Source: Rhodamnia argentea
Lineage: Eukaryota; Streptophyta; Magnoliopsida; Myrtales; Myrtaceae
Length of the DNA: 64,000 nucleotides
Direction of reading: 5' to 3'
NCBI RefSeq assembly: GCF_020921035.1
Contig: NC_063158.1
Location: 5,252,001-5,316,000 of the forward strand
Under the pieces are notes generated by a model. The model did not search any database and was not told the origin of the DNA. It saw only the letters and a program-made list of their open reading frames with translations. Numbering within the stretch: position 1 is the stretch's first letter; the number at the start of each line of letters is the position of its first letter. This document shows, in pieces, positions 12,051 to 24,092 of this stretch. The translations under genes and the position numbers were made by a program.

Positions 12051-12361
12051 AGGAAAATTACTCAACCGGCAATCGGTTCTAACCCTATTGTACGGATGCT
12101 AATTCAATTCTAAACTTTTCGATTTTCCCAACTTAGTCCTATATTTTTGCCTGAAATTTCAATGTCGTAATTCCAATCAATTTCTACCGAAAATAGCTGA
12201 TGTGACGATCTAGCCATCGTCGGTCATCATACGTGGAAAGCCGCCACGTCAGCGATTTCTCGCGAAAATTGGCCGAAATGACTACATTGGAACTTCACGC
12301 AAATGTTTAGGACCGAATTGACATCCATACAATAAGTTTAAGACTAATTAGACAATTTCCC
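12051..12361. mobile_element. Short MULE-like MITE, family B without core
   Basis: The two arms meet almost directly near 12210 with no GC-rich core: 'gaccgaattgacatcc' on the right mirrors 'gatgctaattcaattc' on the left. Flanks 'aagtatcta' (12041-12049) and 'gagtatcca' (12362-12370) look like a decayed 9-bp target duplication. This may be an internally deleted class of the same family. Confidence 0.7.
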
Positions 12362-12480
12362 CGAGTATCCAACAAAAACAATGAACAGTGGCATAGATAA
12401 CTTTACAAGTCCGATTCAATCTGTCATTACAATTTTAACTTCATTTTTAGGGTTTTTGGCCTTGTGCAGAGTTCGGTGGG

Positions 12481-13110
12481 GCAAAATTGTCCGAAAAGTC
12501 TTAAACGTATTGAATTTTTGTCAATTCAATCATAAAATAAGTTTAAAACCTTTTTCACGTATTTTTCAATTGAGTCCATGCGGTCATTTTTTACCAAAAA
12601 TCATTAACGTGGGCGTCGTCTGTCCTATGTAGCATGGTCGGCACTATAGTAAATAATTTTTAATAATATTTTAATATATTTGTGAATTTTTTATTATGTT
12701 ATATATATTCTTTGTCCTCTTATTTTATTATCTATTTCACTTTTTCTTCGCTATGGCCAGAGAGGTTGCAGCACTCGCCCAGTAGTGCCCAAATCTAGGT
12801 GTGGCCATCGTGACCGCAGGCGAGGCCAAACTCTCCTAGTTCTGGACAGGACTGCCTCACTTGCGGCCGTGATGGTTTGGACGAGGTCGGGCGAGGGCTT
12901 GGCAACCTTTGCCCGCCACAGCCAAAAAAAAAAAAGTGAGGAAGAAAAGAAAAAAATCTAAGTTTTTTTTAAAATATTGTTAAGAATTGTCCACCTCAGC
13001 AATCGGCCAAAATTAGCCCGATAGATTCAATTGAAAAATATGTGCAAAAAAATTTAAAGAGTAAATCGGCAAAAGTATAGCGATTTTAGAATTTTCTGGA
13101 CAATTTTCTT
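12481..13110. mobile_element. MULE-like MITE, family B, with near-perfect 9-10 bp target duplication
   Basis: The element starts 'gcaaaattgtccgaaaag' and ends 'ctggacaattttctt'. The flanks 'gttcggtggg' (12471-12480) and 'gttcggttgg' (13111-13120) match at nine of ten bases. The core is GC-rich (12760-12920). A target duplication of about 9 bp with long inverted ends is the signature of Mutator-like elements. Confidence 0.82.
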
Positions 13111-13476
13111 GTTCGGTTGGCGTTCTCTTAAAGCATTTTCTTGCTTTGAAGTTTCGAATTTAGCCTAGACCTTTCGCTAGACACCAAGATGCCTGCTCGT
13201 GTGTTTAGGCTGCCCTGGTCTCGTCTGTTTGGTCCCTGCCTTTTGTTTTTAAGGCCAGGGGATCTCTGGTCGTGCATGTTTTTGTTCCCTAAGGTCTGAT
13301 TTGTCCGGTGAGAAGAATAGCCACGGGATCATATAAGTCCATGCACATGCATGCAGCCTTTGGCCCCATGCCATGGACTTGACTACTCTTGGAAAATATA
13401 TTCAATCGCTTACGTCGATCCAACTTCACATGCCGACACATCGGTTCGTTACGATATTTATGAGATCACTGCAGAC

Positions 13477-13708
13477 TGTTCTAAAGATTTAAGCTGTTAA
13501 ATGAAAGCGTGATTTAATATTCAGAACATTAATCACTCCTTCTATCGCTTGGTCTAGTCATTTTGCCTAATACTAAGCATGACATTATTTCATCAGAGAG
13601 GACCTTCTTACTACGATATCATGTGAAAGTTTAAGGAACCCCATGTCGGCCGATTCTAAAAATTTAAGATGTTAGATAAAAGCGTGGTTTAATATTTAAA
13701 CATTTCAT
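13477..13708. repeat. Dispersed direct repeat, two ~55-bp copies
   Basis: Segments at 13477-13533 and 13655-13708 share 'ttctaaa.atttaag.tgtta.at.aaagcgtg.tttaatatt'. They lie about 178 bp apart, probably two parts of one old element. Origin unknown. Confidence 0.6.
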
Positions 13709-13759
13709 CTTTCATAATTAAGACTTGAACTCAAAATATGAGGGTGGGAACACTTCTCC

Positions 13760-16530
13760 CTCGCACGAGCAATTGGACTACTTCTGAGGTTTAATTAGAC
13801 TAAAAAAATGATTGGAATTTTCTAAGCACCATCATTAGCGGCATTGACTAGTACACTGAATCGCTAACCATGTCCGAAAAATTCTTCTTTCCCTTTCTGA
13901 TTTTTCTCCTGTTAGGGGGGTAGGGTTTGGTGGTGTCGTTTTGCTCCATGTCAACCCAACCAAAACCGGAAAAGAGCTGTTAACCACGTTCGCGCCGCGT
14001 TTAATTAAACTAAGACCGAATTGAACCACAAAGAAAAGCGTCGCCCATGTTATGAAAAAGAGAGAGAGAGAGAGATTAGATCCGGGCAGTTAAGATCGCC
14101 GGACCGTAGCGCCCCGGAACCCGATTAAATTAAGCTAGAAGAGAATCTCCGGTAATTATTTAGAGGCTTATTATTTTGTGGTCACCTACCTTGCGATTTA
14201 AATACTGAGCAAAAAAATTAGAAGATTAGTCATTCTGCATGTGCAAAAGCCGCAGCGGTCACCGAAACGGATTAAAGCTTTCGCACATTAAACGAACGTG
14301 ACGTTTCCAGGTACGCAAGTGCGAAGATTCCGCCGAGACGTAGTCCTTTTGTTTTTGTTTTTTTTTTTCCTCTCGTGTAGACATAAAGAGTATGCAATGG
14401 AATGCTGTTGGCTTTTTGGTCAAACCGATGTTTGAAACGCGCTGTCGTTTTCGGCTTTCTTCGTATTCGTGGCGAATCCAATTCTCTCGCAGTCTGGTCG
14501 GTACAATCACACGTTCCGGGGAGTCATCATTGGTCTCGCATTTGCTCGAACAATACGGACGTCCATCCCAGCAAAAACACCAAGAAGAGGAAAAAAAAAA
14601 AACATATGGAAACTTTTAAATTTATTTTTCCTCAGATTTTTTGTTTGTGGGGTCATAGTTCTAGAAGCTTAAAGTCAAATTACATTATTTGACCAATTGG
14701 TAATTGACTTCAAGCTATGAATTAGAAGTACAAACCTTACTAAAAGAAAAGGTTAAGCATCTCTCGAAAGGGTTTTTAAATTGCACATATCGAAATTGAT
14801 ATTCCTTCTCATCCTAATTCGAAATTCTAGAGAAATAACAAAGCAAGACATGCGCTCGAGCACACAATTGGGGGCAATCGGTTGTATATGCATGAAGAAT
14901 ATATCTACACTTTAAATGTGCGGAAGTAACCCGTAGCAATTAAGAGTTTAAATAGTTTCTTTAAATACTTTTAAGAAACAAGTTTTAGAAAAATAAATAC
15001 TCGATCCGGGTGGGCTGTTCCACCCTGGAATTAGAAATCGGACCAACAATAACCGATTTCAATCTCATGAAACTAGGATCCTAACCGACTCCCCCCGGAA
15101 CTGGACCCAACCAACCCGGCGCTCTTCGTTCGATGGGTTTTTTTTTTTTTTTTTTTGCTCACCACTACACCCAACTTACTAGTAGATGGACACTGACGAG
15201 GACGACGGGACGACAATATCTAAATCGATATCCATTGGCCCCAAAAAAAGAAAAAAATCGGTAATCACGTACGCAGGTTCAAACAAGACAGATCCTTATC
15301 AAAACGGCCCCTCAAGTCGCAGAAGAAGCACCTTCTTTTCTCTTTTTTTTTTCCTCCTCGGTTGGAGGCTTGCGATTTCAGGTCACCCTCTCATCAATGA
15401 TCAATCATATCTCGATCATTAATCCCCCCCCCGCCCCGCAAACACACACAACCGCTCCAGAACAAAAGATCGGAAAAGCGACAGAAAAAAAAGGTTGATG
15501 AATCACGGACAGCCACTTGATGGGGAGGGTGGAGTTTCAGTGCGTGTGGGAACTGAAAATCTGGCCCAAGATTTTCCACAGGAGCTCAAGTGGAGAGAGG
15601 AAGGATGCTTTTTGGAAAGCCCCGTTTCAATCAGATGGGACACCATCACCATCATCTGCATCCAATTGTCAAACCACGAAGGGGCCCCCTCCTCTCCCCC
15701 CAAACGTGTGAAGAAAGAAGTAAATTTTCCCGTTCAGAATCATCCCCACGAATGGTTAAGAGATGCTTGCTTTGGACAACCCTTCAATGGAATTTTGAGT
15801 GATTGAGGCGTAAATTACTTTAATCGCAGCCTCGTGATGTGCACTAATAGCCCGCCCAGCCGACTCCACAATGATGACTTTCAATGCGCTGAACTTACCA
15901 TTTGCAAACCCAGCGAAAAAGCTGGACCAACCGCCCAAAGCCCACCCCTTTCTTCTGAGTAACTGCAGAATTTCAGCAATCAATGCGCTTTCCAACACCA
16001 TAAGGCTTTAGGCATAGATTCAGATACTCGGTTGGATGCGAATCTTTCATGAAAAGAGCTAGAAGAAAACCCCATTTGAATCTGATAGGCATAGACCGGA
16101 CATGGATTCACCGAATCCAAATACATAATCACTTGTCGGAGACGATGATGGATCCTTATTCTTTAACTTCAGTTTCAGACATGGACATGCAAATTTCAAA
16201 CAGACAAGAGTACGAGGGGAGAGCATATGCATGCCACGATTACAATCAGTTGCTAAATTTCTGGACAAGTACGACGTCGACCCTCGATGGGTTTTGTTCT
16301 ACATATCAAGATCCACGGGGCTCGTTCAGACGATCGAAGAAAGAACCGAACGGAGGGAAATGAAGATGTTATTGCCTTGACTTTGGGATTTCGATTTCCG
16401 AAATGTCTTGTCAGTATCACGGATTACAATACAACACAGCGACGACAACATCCAATCGTTCAAAACTCGTATTGTATATGCAGGAATTTCATATGGTTTA
16501 TCAACTTCATGTTGAAGGAAGATTCGATTT
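13760..16530. other. Intergenic, downstream flank of the minus-strand gene
   Basis: Contains a short GA run (14058-14077) and a segment at about 14990-15140 with 'gatccgggtgg' and 'aactggacccaacc' phrases that resembles short non-autonomous elements. Overlapping open frames at 15186-16363 have no recognisable content and no consistent coding strand. The 3' UTR of the gene at 16531-17250 would lie just below 16531. Confidence 0.45.
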
Positions 16531-17250
16531 TCAACCTCTGTACAACGGCGACCGCTCCTGGCCCACCACCTTCGTCAACTTCGACTGCCGGAACACCTTC
16601 ATCGGGCTTGGGAAGTGCCAGCTCCTCCCCTTCGCCGCCGCCGGCCCCGCCGACGCGGCGCCCCGGCCGCCGAGCGGGTTCGACGTCACCGCCACCGACC
16701 TCGACTTCCTCATCATAGTCCTCCTCTCCGCCGCCGCGTCGTCAGATTCGGCCCCGCTCGTGCGCTCCGCGGCCTCAGCTCGAGGTCCCGCTCTCTTGCT
16801 CTTGTCTCTGCTGAACAGACCGAAGAACGACGGCGTCCTGTGCGGCGAGTCCGCGGGGCGTAGGTGCGGGCCGTCCCCGTTGCCGACACCGACACCGACA
16901 CCGATGTCGGCGTCCAACTCCCTCACGAACTTCGACCTCGACCGGAAGAAGGAGACCGCGACGGAGCGGGAACGGCGGAACGAGGGCTCGGAGTCGATGA
17001 GGTTGGAGACCTTCCCGACGGAGGCCCCGCCGGCCGACTCGCCGGCGAAGAACCGGGAGAACGAAGACGAGGAGGAGGAGGATGAGGAGGTAGTGGAGGC
17101 GCAGCAGCTGCAGGGGCGGAGGTTGGCGCAGTCGGGGCAGAGGCCGTCGAGCCTCTCGCGGAGGCACTTGGGGCAGATGCCGCTGCGGCGACGCCGCGTG
17201 GGGTGCTTCGGGCATTTCCACACCTCCTCTTCGTCCACGTACATCGCCAT
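16531..17250 (-). CDS. Plant-specific Cys-rich N-terminal protein, uncharacterised (OCTOPUS/DUF740-like N-terminal motif)
   Basis: A single-exon reading frame of 239 codons. The ATG at 17248-17250 opens a Cys-rich block at residues 13-50: CPKHP, then GICPKCLRERL, CPDCA and a CSCC cluster. The spacing suggests zinc binding. Plant proteins of the OCTOPUS/DUF740 type start with a similar 'C..HP..GFC..CL.ERL' block, which is why I suggest kinship, but I cannot assign a known gene. The rest is low-complexity: a Ser run near residue 55, Arg-Ser patches ('RRSRSVAVSFF'), a Gly-Val repeat and a conserved-looking end 'RSPLYRG'. No signal peptide or membrane segment. The gene is strikingly GC-rich compared with its AT-rich surroundings. 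Function unknown; membrane-associated or scaffold roles in related proteins are family knowledge only. The antisense frame is a shadow. Confidence 0.8.
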   Translation of the reverse strand: MAMYVDEEEVWKCPKHPTRRRRSGICPKCLRERLDGLCPDCANLRPCSCCASTTSSSSSSSSSFSRFFAGESAGGASVGKVSNLIDSEPSFRRSRSVAVSFFRSRSKFVRELDADIGVGVGVGNGDGPHLRPADSPHRTPSFFGLFSRDKSKRAGPRAEAAERTSGAESDDAAAERRTMMRKSRSVAVTSNPLGGRGAASAGPAAAKGRSWHFPSPMKVFRQSKLTKVVGQERSPLYRG

Positions 17251-17419
17251 TCCTGCCTTCTCCTTAGCCCTTCTCAGGGGTGCTTTCTTGATTCGACCTC
17301 CGTCAGCGGATCGTTAACGGCGGCCCTTCTTTCCTGCCTAATTCTGCTTCGATCGTGTGCTCCTTAGTCGAGTCTCGTGACTTTTGCGTGGTGTCTCTGA
17401 TTTTGTGAGGGGGCCGAGG

Positions 17420-17426
17420 TTTATAA
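17420..17426 (-). promoter_or_regulatory. Candidate TATA box of the minus-strand Cys-rich gene
   Basis: On the minus strand this reads TTATAAA inside 'cctcttataaacctcgg', about 170 bp upstream of the ATG at 17250. That is a plausible distance for a plant promoter with a leader of about 140 bp. No transcript data support it. Confidence 0.4.
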
Positions 17427-17929
17427 GAGGTGGGGATCGTTGACCATGGTTGAGGAAATCAGAGCCCGGGAGTTAACCGTGGTTAGGTCGTTCGGGGTTA
17501 TGAATTGGTAAGCGCCGGAGTGCGGATCGAACGACGCGTTTTGCGAGCCCTTTTTTGCTTTTATTGATTTTTTTTTTTAATTTGTTTCTTCGAGCCGTCG
17601 GAGTTCGTCGCAGTGAAGCGAAATTGACTGGAGTTGGGGCGGAATTTACGGGAAATGCCACGCGGGGTTCGATCGCTATTGGTCCGAGCGTTCACACGTG
17701 CGGGAGGGCTAAAGGAAAGGGAGAACAGATTTTTCGCGGAGGGAAAGCAATGGACGGGGTCATAGGCGGGGGTCACATCTAAGGCCCGTGCCTGGGTCTC
17801 CTTCTTGTTTAGGGCACTCGAGCTTTTACTACCCGCCCCCTCGTTCCAGTCACTTTGATTCCGACATTGTCCTCACCATCGCCGCCGCCTTCAACTTAAG
17901 CCTCACCTACGTTTCGGGCCAACATTCGT
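17427..17929. other. Upstream region of the minus-strand gene
   Basis: Moderately GC-rich DNA with a poly-T run near 17568. It holds one CACGTG motif at about 17696. No other features were recognised. Confidence 0.4.
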
Positions 17930-18435
17930 CGGGGGTCACATTGGACTGTCAACACGGATGCCGCTCATTCTACGTGCCATCATTAGCGTTGATGTGTATT
18001 TTTTTAAAAATAATTTAAATAAATTTTTGAATTTTTTCTGTTCTTTTTTCTTGCTGGCTACCGACGATAAGAATAGGGAAAGGAAAAAAAAAAGTAAGGG
18101 AAAAAGAGAAATAATAATAATAAAATTATTAAAAAAATTTACATGTCGGTATTGGCAGAACATTTCTTGCCTAAATTAATCGGATAGATTGAATTGGTAT
18201 CAATGCAAAAAGATTTAAGGATAAATTAATCTAATTGAAAGATTCGGGACTAAATTGATACGGATTAACCGCTTGCCTCACGATTGGCTTACTAAATCAC
18301 CCAAAACTCTTTGGAATTTACTTTGTTCTGGGTCTTCTACGTCTTTATTGCAAATTTTACACTAGCAACAAAAGTTCTAAAAAAAAGAATTTATGATTGA
18401 ATTGATATAAATGTAATAAATTTATGACTTTTTTT
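17930..18435. mobile_element. Decayed MULE-like MITE pieces, family B
   Basis: Left-arm traces at 17935-18000 ('tacgtgccatcattagcgttgatg') precede AT-rich sequence. A right arm follows at 18140-18265 ('gattgaattggtatcaatgc', 'gggactaaattgatacgg'). A further terminal fragment lies at 18380-18430 ('tatgattgaattgatataaatg', 'ataaatttatgac'). Truncated and rearranged. Confidence 0.55.
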
Positions 18436-21357
18436 ATACTATTTCATCTCCAAATATGATATCGGTCTCCTAATCTTTTCAAAGGGGGCAAAGAACAAGA
18501 AGAGCTCGGTAGGTAAACTCTGAAGTGGCCCGTCGTCCCCGATGGCAAAATCGACCGGTCTCCAATATTCCAAATCTCGGTCCACCGGAAACAAATTCAA
18601 CTGCCCCCCGATTGGCTCCTCCTCTTGATCAGATAAAACAATTGGAAAGTTAAAAAGAGTACAGAGCGGAGTCAAAAAGGTGAGGAAGAAAAACTCGTGC
18701 CCGCTGTTCCCGTCAACCCCCTCGCGACAATTCCTAGCGTTATGAAGTGGTCCTTTTCACATGGGACGCGAACCCCCCCCCCCAGCCTCGCGTGTAAAAA
18801 TCTTGGCCGGAACTAAAGTCGGATCCATCGAGAGGATGGAAGTTTGGATTCTGACCCTCAAACTTTTTCTAGAAAACTTTGCTTTTTTTGTGGGGCGGTG
18901 GGGGGGTAAGTCAAAGAGCGCGCAAATTTGACGAGGTCGCTCTGGCTCCGGCTCCGGCCGTGGATGCCGTGCGCGCTCCGATCTCCGGTGAGAACTGACT
19001 CGTCAAGGTTGAATGACCTGCTCCCCCTGCCTTTCTTGTCAAACTAATCGAACCGTTTTAGCTCGGATCGCCTTTTTCGCAGGAGTGCTGAGTTGGATGG
19101 ATAGATCGGAAGCACGTGTCGCCTCCCCACCGGCTTGATTGGAAAGAAACAGCAGCGATCGTCTCCACCGTTGGAAAGGGTAACCAGATCTTTCCGATTT
19201 TCAAGCACGTATACGAGAATTGGTCAAAGATCATGTGTCGCCGTCTAGGGTAAGCACTATTTTGTAATTAAAAGTGGTAGGATTAAATGCACAGACACAA
19301 CGGAATAGAGAGCAAAGATGAAATGCAAGTCATCGGTAAACTAGAGCTGCATCCATTAGGGAATTTCACTTTAATTAGCACCTCAATCTTTCTATTTCAA
19401 CCATCAACTACAAAAAGTACGAACGAACGTCCCAACAAATAGAATGAGAAAGAATGACGAATTTCGTGAGGCCGTGATTATTGCTCCTTCATATGCAAAT
19501 TGGCATGAAGTCTGAATCATCGCACATTTGATAACAAGCCGAGCCTAAACCGCAAATGTATGGAGTAAGCTTTATTCAATGATCGAGATGTATTATTTAG
19601 ATTCGCAGTATTTTGGACCTCTGTTCACGAAGAATTGCAAAAGCGCTGCGATGTAAATTAATTACGATCCGTCATCCCCTACGGTAGGAAAGACCAATCG
19701 TTGAAAACAATCAAACAATGCGAAGTGTTATTTCCTGAATAATTGGTTGACCGATAATATTCACACAATACGGTAAATTATCCCGCTCAATTTAACTAAC
19801 CAAATCGTCAAGTATCAATATAATCGAGATTAGGGTTATTCCGTTTAGAGGAATTAATGCTTAGGAGGACTGTTTCAAAGTCCAAACTCGAACGAGTGCC
19901 CAGGGAATACCGCCGCGTGCGTTAATGGAGTCAAAACGGTGTGTGGGTTTTGTCCGTCTAAGTGTCAAACAAAGTGTGCTCTTTTCTCAGCACGATGCTT
20001 CGGGGTTCGGGCAAATCATTTGATCATTAAACGGTGTGGACCGGCGGTCTGATTTCTGCATGAAGTTACTAAATCATTAGTAGAAAAAGTCACTATTGAC
20101 TGGCCTTCCTGTGGCCGCTGAAAAAAATCAACTTCCTTCCCCGTCCCTGCCCTCTGATTCCATATTTTCGAAAAGGAAAGTTGCTAGCCTGACGATACGA
20201 TCGGTTATTTCTGACCACATGATCTCTCAATCGATGAATGTTTTATATAAAATACGCGATGTGTAAATCTATAATTGAGATGATGTCAGGGAAGCATTTT
20301 TATTTGATGAGCAGACTCGCCTTGATTGATGGGCAATAGCTATACGCAAAGGACTATCCTGCGTCAAAAGTCAAAAGGAGAAAGCAGTAAATTGACTAAA
20401 GAAAAATTTGACCTTAGTTCTATATTTCCTTTCGACTGAAAAATTTGACCTTTGTCTCTTGTCCTCTATGGTTTTATTGGGGGCATGACTGGGCCAGCAG
20501 AGGGCTGAAACAAGCGTAGAGGTTTATGTTGGGCTCTAAAGTGGTGCTCTAGTCCATTATGTTGTGGGCTCTTGGGCTTTCTATCAGACCCGAAATAGGA
20601 AACCTAATTTGGGCCCTTCGATTAATGATTTTGTTCAGCTGAATCTAGCGATTTATGTCCTTTTATCGAGTGATGCACCAAATCAGCCACGTGATGCAAT
20701 AGGCGAAAACTTGAACGCGGCGAAGCTCGCGACCGATGCAGTGAGGGGGGAGTCGAACGTGGGTTGGTCGTGTTCGGCAGTCTAATTTAGTTTGTGCGTT
20801 GCAATATCCCATCACACGATGGCATGACATGATGATGCATCCGCTGTGTAAGAGCTCATGAAAATACGTGTGACGGAAAATTCATCCTTATATGCATTAC
20901 ATTTATATAGGTCGGAATACATAAAGCAACCCCATTTTCTTTCTTCCAAAGTAAATTGACATTTTTTATAGATAAATCCACAAAAAAAAAAAAAAAGGAA
21001 AATGGGTCGCCATGCTCCACTCGCCATCCCATTCTGACGTCCAATCATTAAGCATGTGTCTGGCAGAATTCCAAAACTTGCGATCCGATCGAAGGTCAGA
21101 TAATGTCGACACGAACCCGAGCACTCCTTCTGTGCAAATTCCACTCGTACTCGTCGTCCGTGAATTTCCCGGCAACCGAACCCGAGTCCACTCCTTTTTC
21201 CCTCTTCTTGGTCAATTGTGCCACTCATAATGCACCGAGTGAAGTGGCTCTTGCTTTTCGACCAAAGAAAAAAAAAAAAAAAGTGGCTCTTGCTTCGGCA
21301 CAACTTCATGGCAACTTACCCTAAAAGCCTCTTGTCATAATGCATACGTAAGTGGTA
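18436..21357. other. Intergenic, no supported gene
   Basis: Contains homopolymer tracts (C run near 18775, A runs near 20982 and 21270). Open frames on both strands (20564-20785, 20812-21309) have no recognisable domain and overlap each other. Nothing is supported. Confidence 0.5.
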
Positions 21358-21921
21358 AAGGGTGAGCATGATGTGTTAAGGTGAAATTTGGAACCTAAAA
21401 CAAGACTGGTGGAGAATCGGTCTGGTTTTTTGTTTTCAAGGTATGCATGATAAATTTCAAATTTTAAAAATTGAAAAACCCGTTCCGACGGGTAGGTGAA
21501 ACCTAAAACCCGTAGTATGTAATAAGTTTTCTGTGATTTTCTTAATATATGTCTTCACGCGATCCTACGGTATTTCATGGAATCCGAGAGCGAGTGCGTT
21601 GATCTGAAAATACTAGTCCGAGCTTCCATTTTCGATAATATTTATGACTGATACTTTTAATTTATTAATGTTTAATATTCATTCGTGTCTAAATATGAGT
21701 TGCGGAGCAGTAAATAGTGGTCACTAAATATAATTATGATTCACTGCAAGCGTTTATTAAGAATACAAGAGAAACCTGTCTAGGCCCTTGAACTTGTCAC
21801 AGGATATGTTCTAGATTCTAGAATATGCAAGATAGTTTTTCGGTTTCAAAAAATGAGGAACGTATTCCGAAGGGTAGATTCCAGGTGGAACCCGCACGAA
21901 ACCCGAAATCGCTTACCCCTA
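21358..21921. mobile_element. Short non-autonomous element with 'agggt..gc' ends (family G)
   Basis: The left end 'aagggtgagcatgatg' and the right end 'cgcttacccctag' are inverted complements. Internal phrases 'cgttccgacgggtag' and 'cgtattccgaagggtag' occur twice, at about 21481 and 21865. Similar ends occur at 22993-23436. Confidence 0.5.
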
Positions 21922-22014
21922 GTAAGTGCACACCATCGTATTGGACCGGAAGGGAAGAGATAAAATCATAAACTCGATTCACACATAAATAGCCTTTGCT
22001 AACTATATAGAAAA

Positions 22015-22420
22015 TGAAAAATGATATAAATAGTCTTTGAATTTTGGGCCCATTTGTAATGCGGTCTCTGAACTTATAATTTGTTCAATGTGGTCCACGA
22101 ACTTTGACTAGATATTCAAGTTAGTTCCTGAATTATAAAAAAAAAAAATTTGTTGAATGTTCCCCTAAACTTGAATTAATATAAGGACAACATTGAACGT
22201 TTTCATGTAGCTCGGGGATTAAGTTGAACACGTTTCAAAATTTCAAGGACCACATTGAATAAAGTAAAAGTTCGGAGATCACATTACGCATTAGGTTAAA
22301 GTTTATGGACCATCGTAATAAATAAATTGAAAGTTTATAGTTCATATTGAACAAATTAAAAATTCAGAGACCACAATACACATTGGATCAAAGTTCATGG
22401 ACGATCTACGTCATTATCTC
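22015..22420. mobile_element. Palindromic MITE, family C, with 9-bp target duplication
   Basis: The left half has 'tctttgaattttgggccc', 'gcggtctctgaacttat', 'caatgtggtccacgaac'. The right half has the same phrases in inverse order and strand, ending 'atcaaagttcatggacgat'. The arms are about 180 bp with almost no core. 'tatagaaaa' occurs at both edges (22006-22014 and 22421-22429), a perfect 9-bp duplication suggesting Mutator-like mobilisation. No coding capacity. Confidence 0.82.
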
Positions 22421-22992
22421 TATAGAAAAAGGATCTCAGAAGACTATAGTTAATCGTCATTATAGTCCCCGACAGATTCAACTCGATTGCGGAGTCTAGG
22501 AGCCAAGGTCCCATTGAAAATGACATGATAGGAATCGTCTTGCGACTGCGATAGGTTCCGGTCCGGTCCGATCCAAGCGCAAAGAGAGCAGTGCGGTCGA
22601 AACTATCTTAGGATGAGCAATCACGCTGGCATAAAAGTTCATTAGAAACTGATATTGCAGTCGGTCTTGAATTGAGAATATCGTGGCTTTGGGGGTGGTG
22701 GGGCGCGGGCGGTACACGGTGGTCCTGTTGACTTGGGAACGCCGTGTTTGCGGGAGTGGCGAGTCATCCTTGCCGTTTCCATTGGGCAGCTTCCGCGCGC
22801 TTGCTGGTCGTGCCCGGCGTGCATTGACCTTGTGCTTTTCGGAAGCTTCACTTTGACTCAAAAGTGGAAGAGGGTAAGATGTGATTCACTTTTGGGCTTG
22901 GAACGCAAACAGGGACCAATTGAACAGTATTGCCCTGTTTGCTGCTGCTTTAATCTGAGGGTAAGCATTCGAACCTAAAAATAAATAAAGTC

Positions 22993-23436
22993 TAAGGGTA
23001 TGCATGATTTGGATGGGCAGTTTCCATCCTAAAATCGGAAATTGCCCACTAAGGCCTGATTCTGAAAAATTAAAATTGGAAACCGCCCGTTGGTTCTATG
23101 GATCCATCCATTGGTCTGGTTTGATTCCCGAATGGATCCATGGAACCGATCACATCAAACAAATGGAGGCAACTATGAGCGAGAGAGGGAGGCATTGAAC
23201 AGCCGCGAGCGCGCCGTGAAGTCGATGGGAGTTGAGAGTTAAGGTAGTGAGTCGATAGAAGTCAAGACCGTGAGTCGGGAGACCGAAGTAAGTGTGAGAG
23301 TTTGAGACAAGATAAGCAAGTTACAAATTATGAATTAAAGAATATATGTTGTATATTACCGGTCCGGTTTGGATGGGGTGGTCTCGACACCTGAAATCGG
23401 GAACCGGACCGGTTCCGACTGCTTTGCACACCCCTA
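22993..23436. mobile_element. Short non-autonomous element, family G
   Basis: It begins 'taagggtatgcatgat' and ends 'gctttgcacacccctac', inverted complements of each other. Inside are alternating 'aaatcggaaattgccc' and 'ggaaccggaccggttcc' phrases. A central non-palindromic stretch (23170-23330) carries repeated 'gagtcgatagaag'-type words. No coding capacity. Confidence 0.6.
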
Positions 23437-23734
23437 CTTTAATCCACGTGAAAAGATCTCATTTTTTTTTTCTACAGTGGAGAACAATTCCATCGCCAAT
23501 AGGAGATACTCGTGCGGATAATGGCAAATCTCCACTCAGTTTACACACGTGCATATTCAATAATCTGCCTCCCACCAAAATGTTAATTAACAAGGAGTTG
23601 AGATAAGTATGATTTCGAGTTTGATTGAAAGCACTTTGGCCCACTACGGACTTTGCCATTAATCTTTTTCGAGGACGGTGGTAATTCGTACACAAGAGTC
23701 ATTAAAGGAGAAGTTGGTCAAGTCGACAAGGCGA

Positions 23735-24092
23735 AAATTGTTCAAAAAACTCTAAATTTATCGTACTTTCGCCAAACAGTACTAAACTTTTTAATTTTGT
23801 CTAATGAATCCTGAATCTTTCACCATTTACCAATTGAGTCAATCCTCGATAACGTAGATGCCGGTCTTCCTACGTGGCACGACCGACGCCGACATGTATA
23901 ATTTTTTGATGATATTTTAATTATTTTATTTATTTAGTTATCCATTGATTTCTCTTTTCCTTCTTTCCTTTTTTTTTTTTTTTTAATTTTTGCAATCTTG
24001 CGACTTCCCTCCGATTTGGCAAAATGGACTCAATTGACAATGTTTAGGATTCAAGGGCAATAAGTTTAGAACTTTTTGGATAATTTTTCTCT
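23735..24092. mobile_element. MULE-like MITE, family B, internally deleted
   Basis: The left arm runs from 'aaaattgttcaaaaaac' to 'cctacgtggcacgaccgac' (to about 23890). AT-rich sequence with a poly-T run follows, then a short right arm ('atggactcaattgacaatg', 'gtttagaactttttggataattttt'). The flanks 'tcgacaagg' and 'tcgacgggt' may be a decayed 9-bp target duplication. The GC-rich core is missing. Confidence 0.7.

Noticed and set aside
15186-16363. Cluster of frames of 60-104 codons on both strands
   Set aside because: Mutually overlapping, no recognised domain, homopolymer-rich.
16403-17317. 304-codon plus-strand open frame
   Set aside because: It is antisense to the well-supported 239-codon gene and owes its openness to GC-rich sequence. 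The peptide is low-complexity with no domain.
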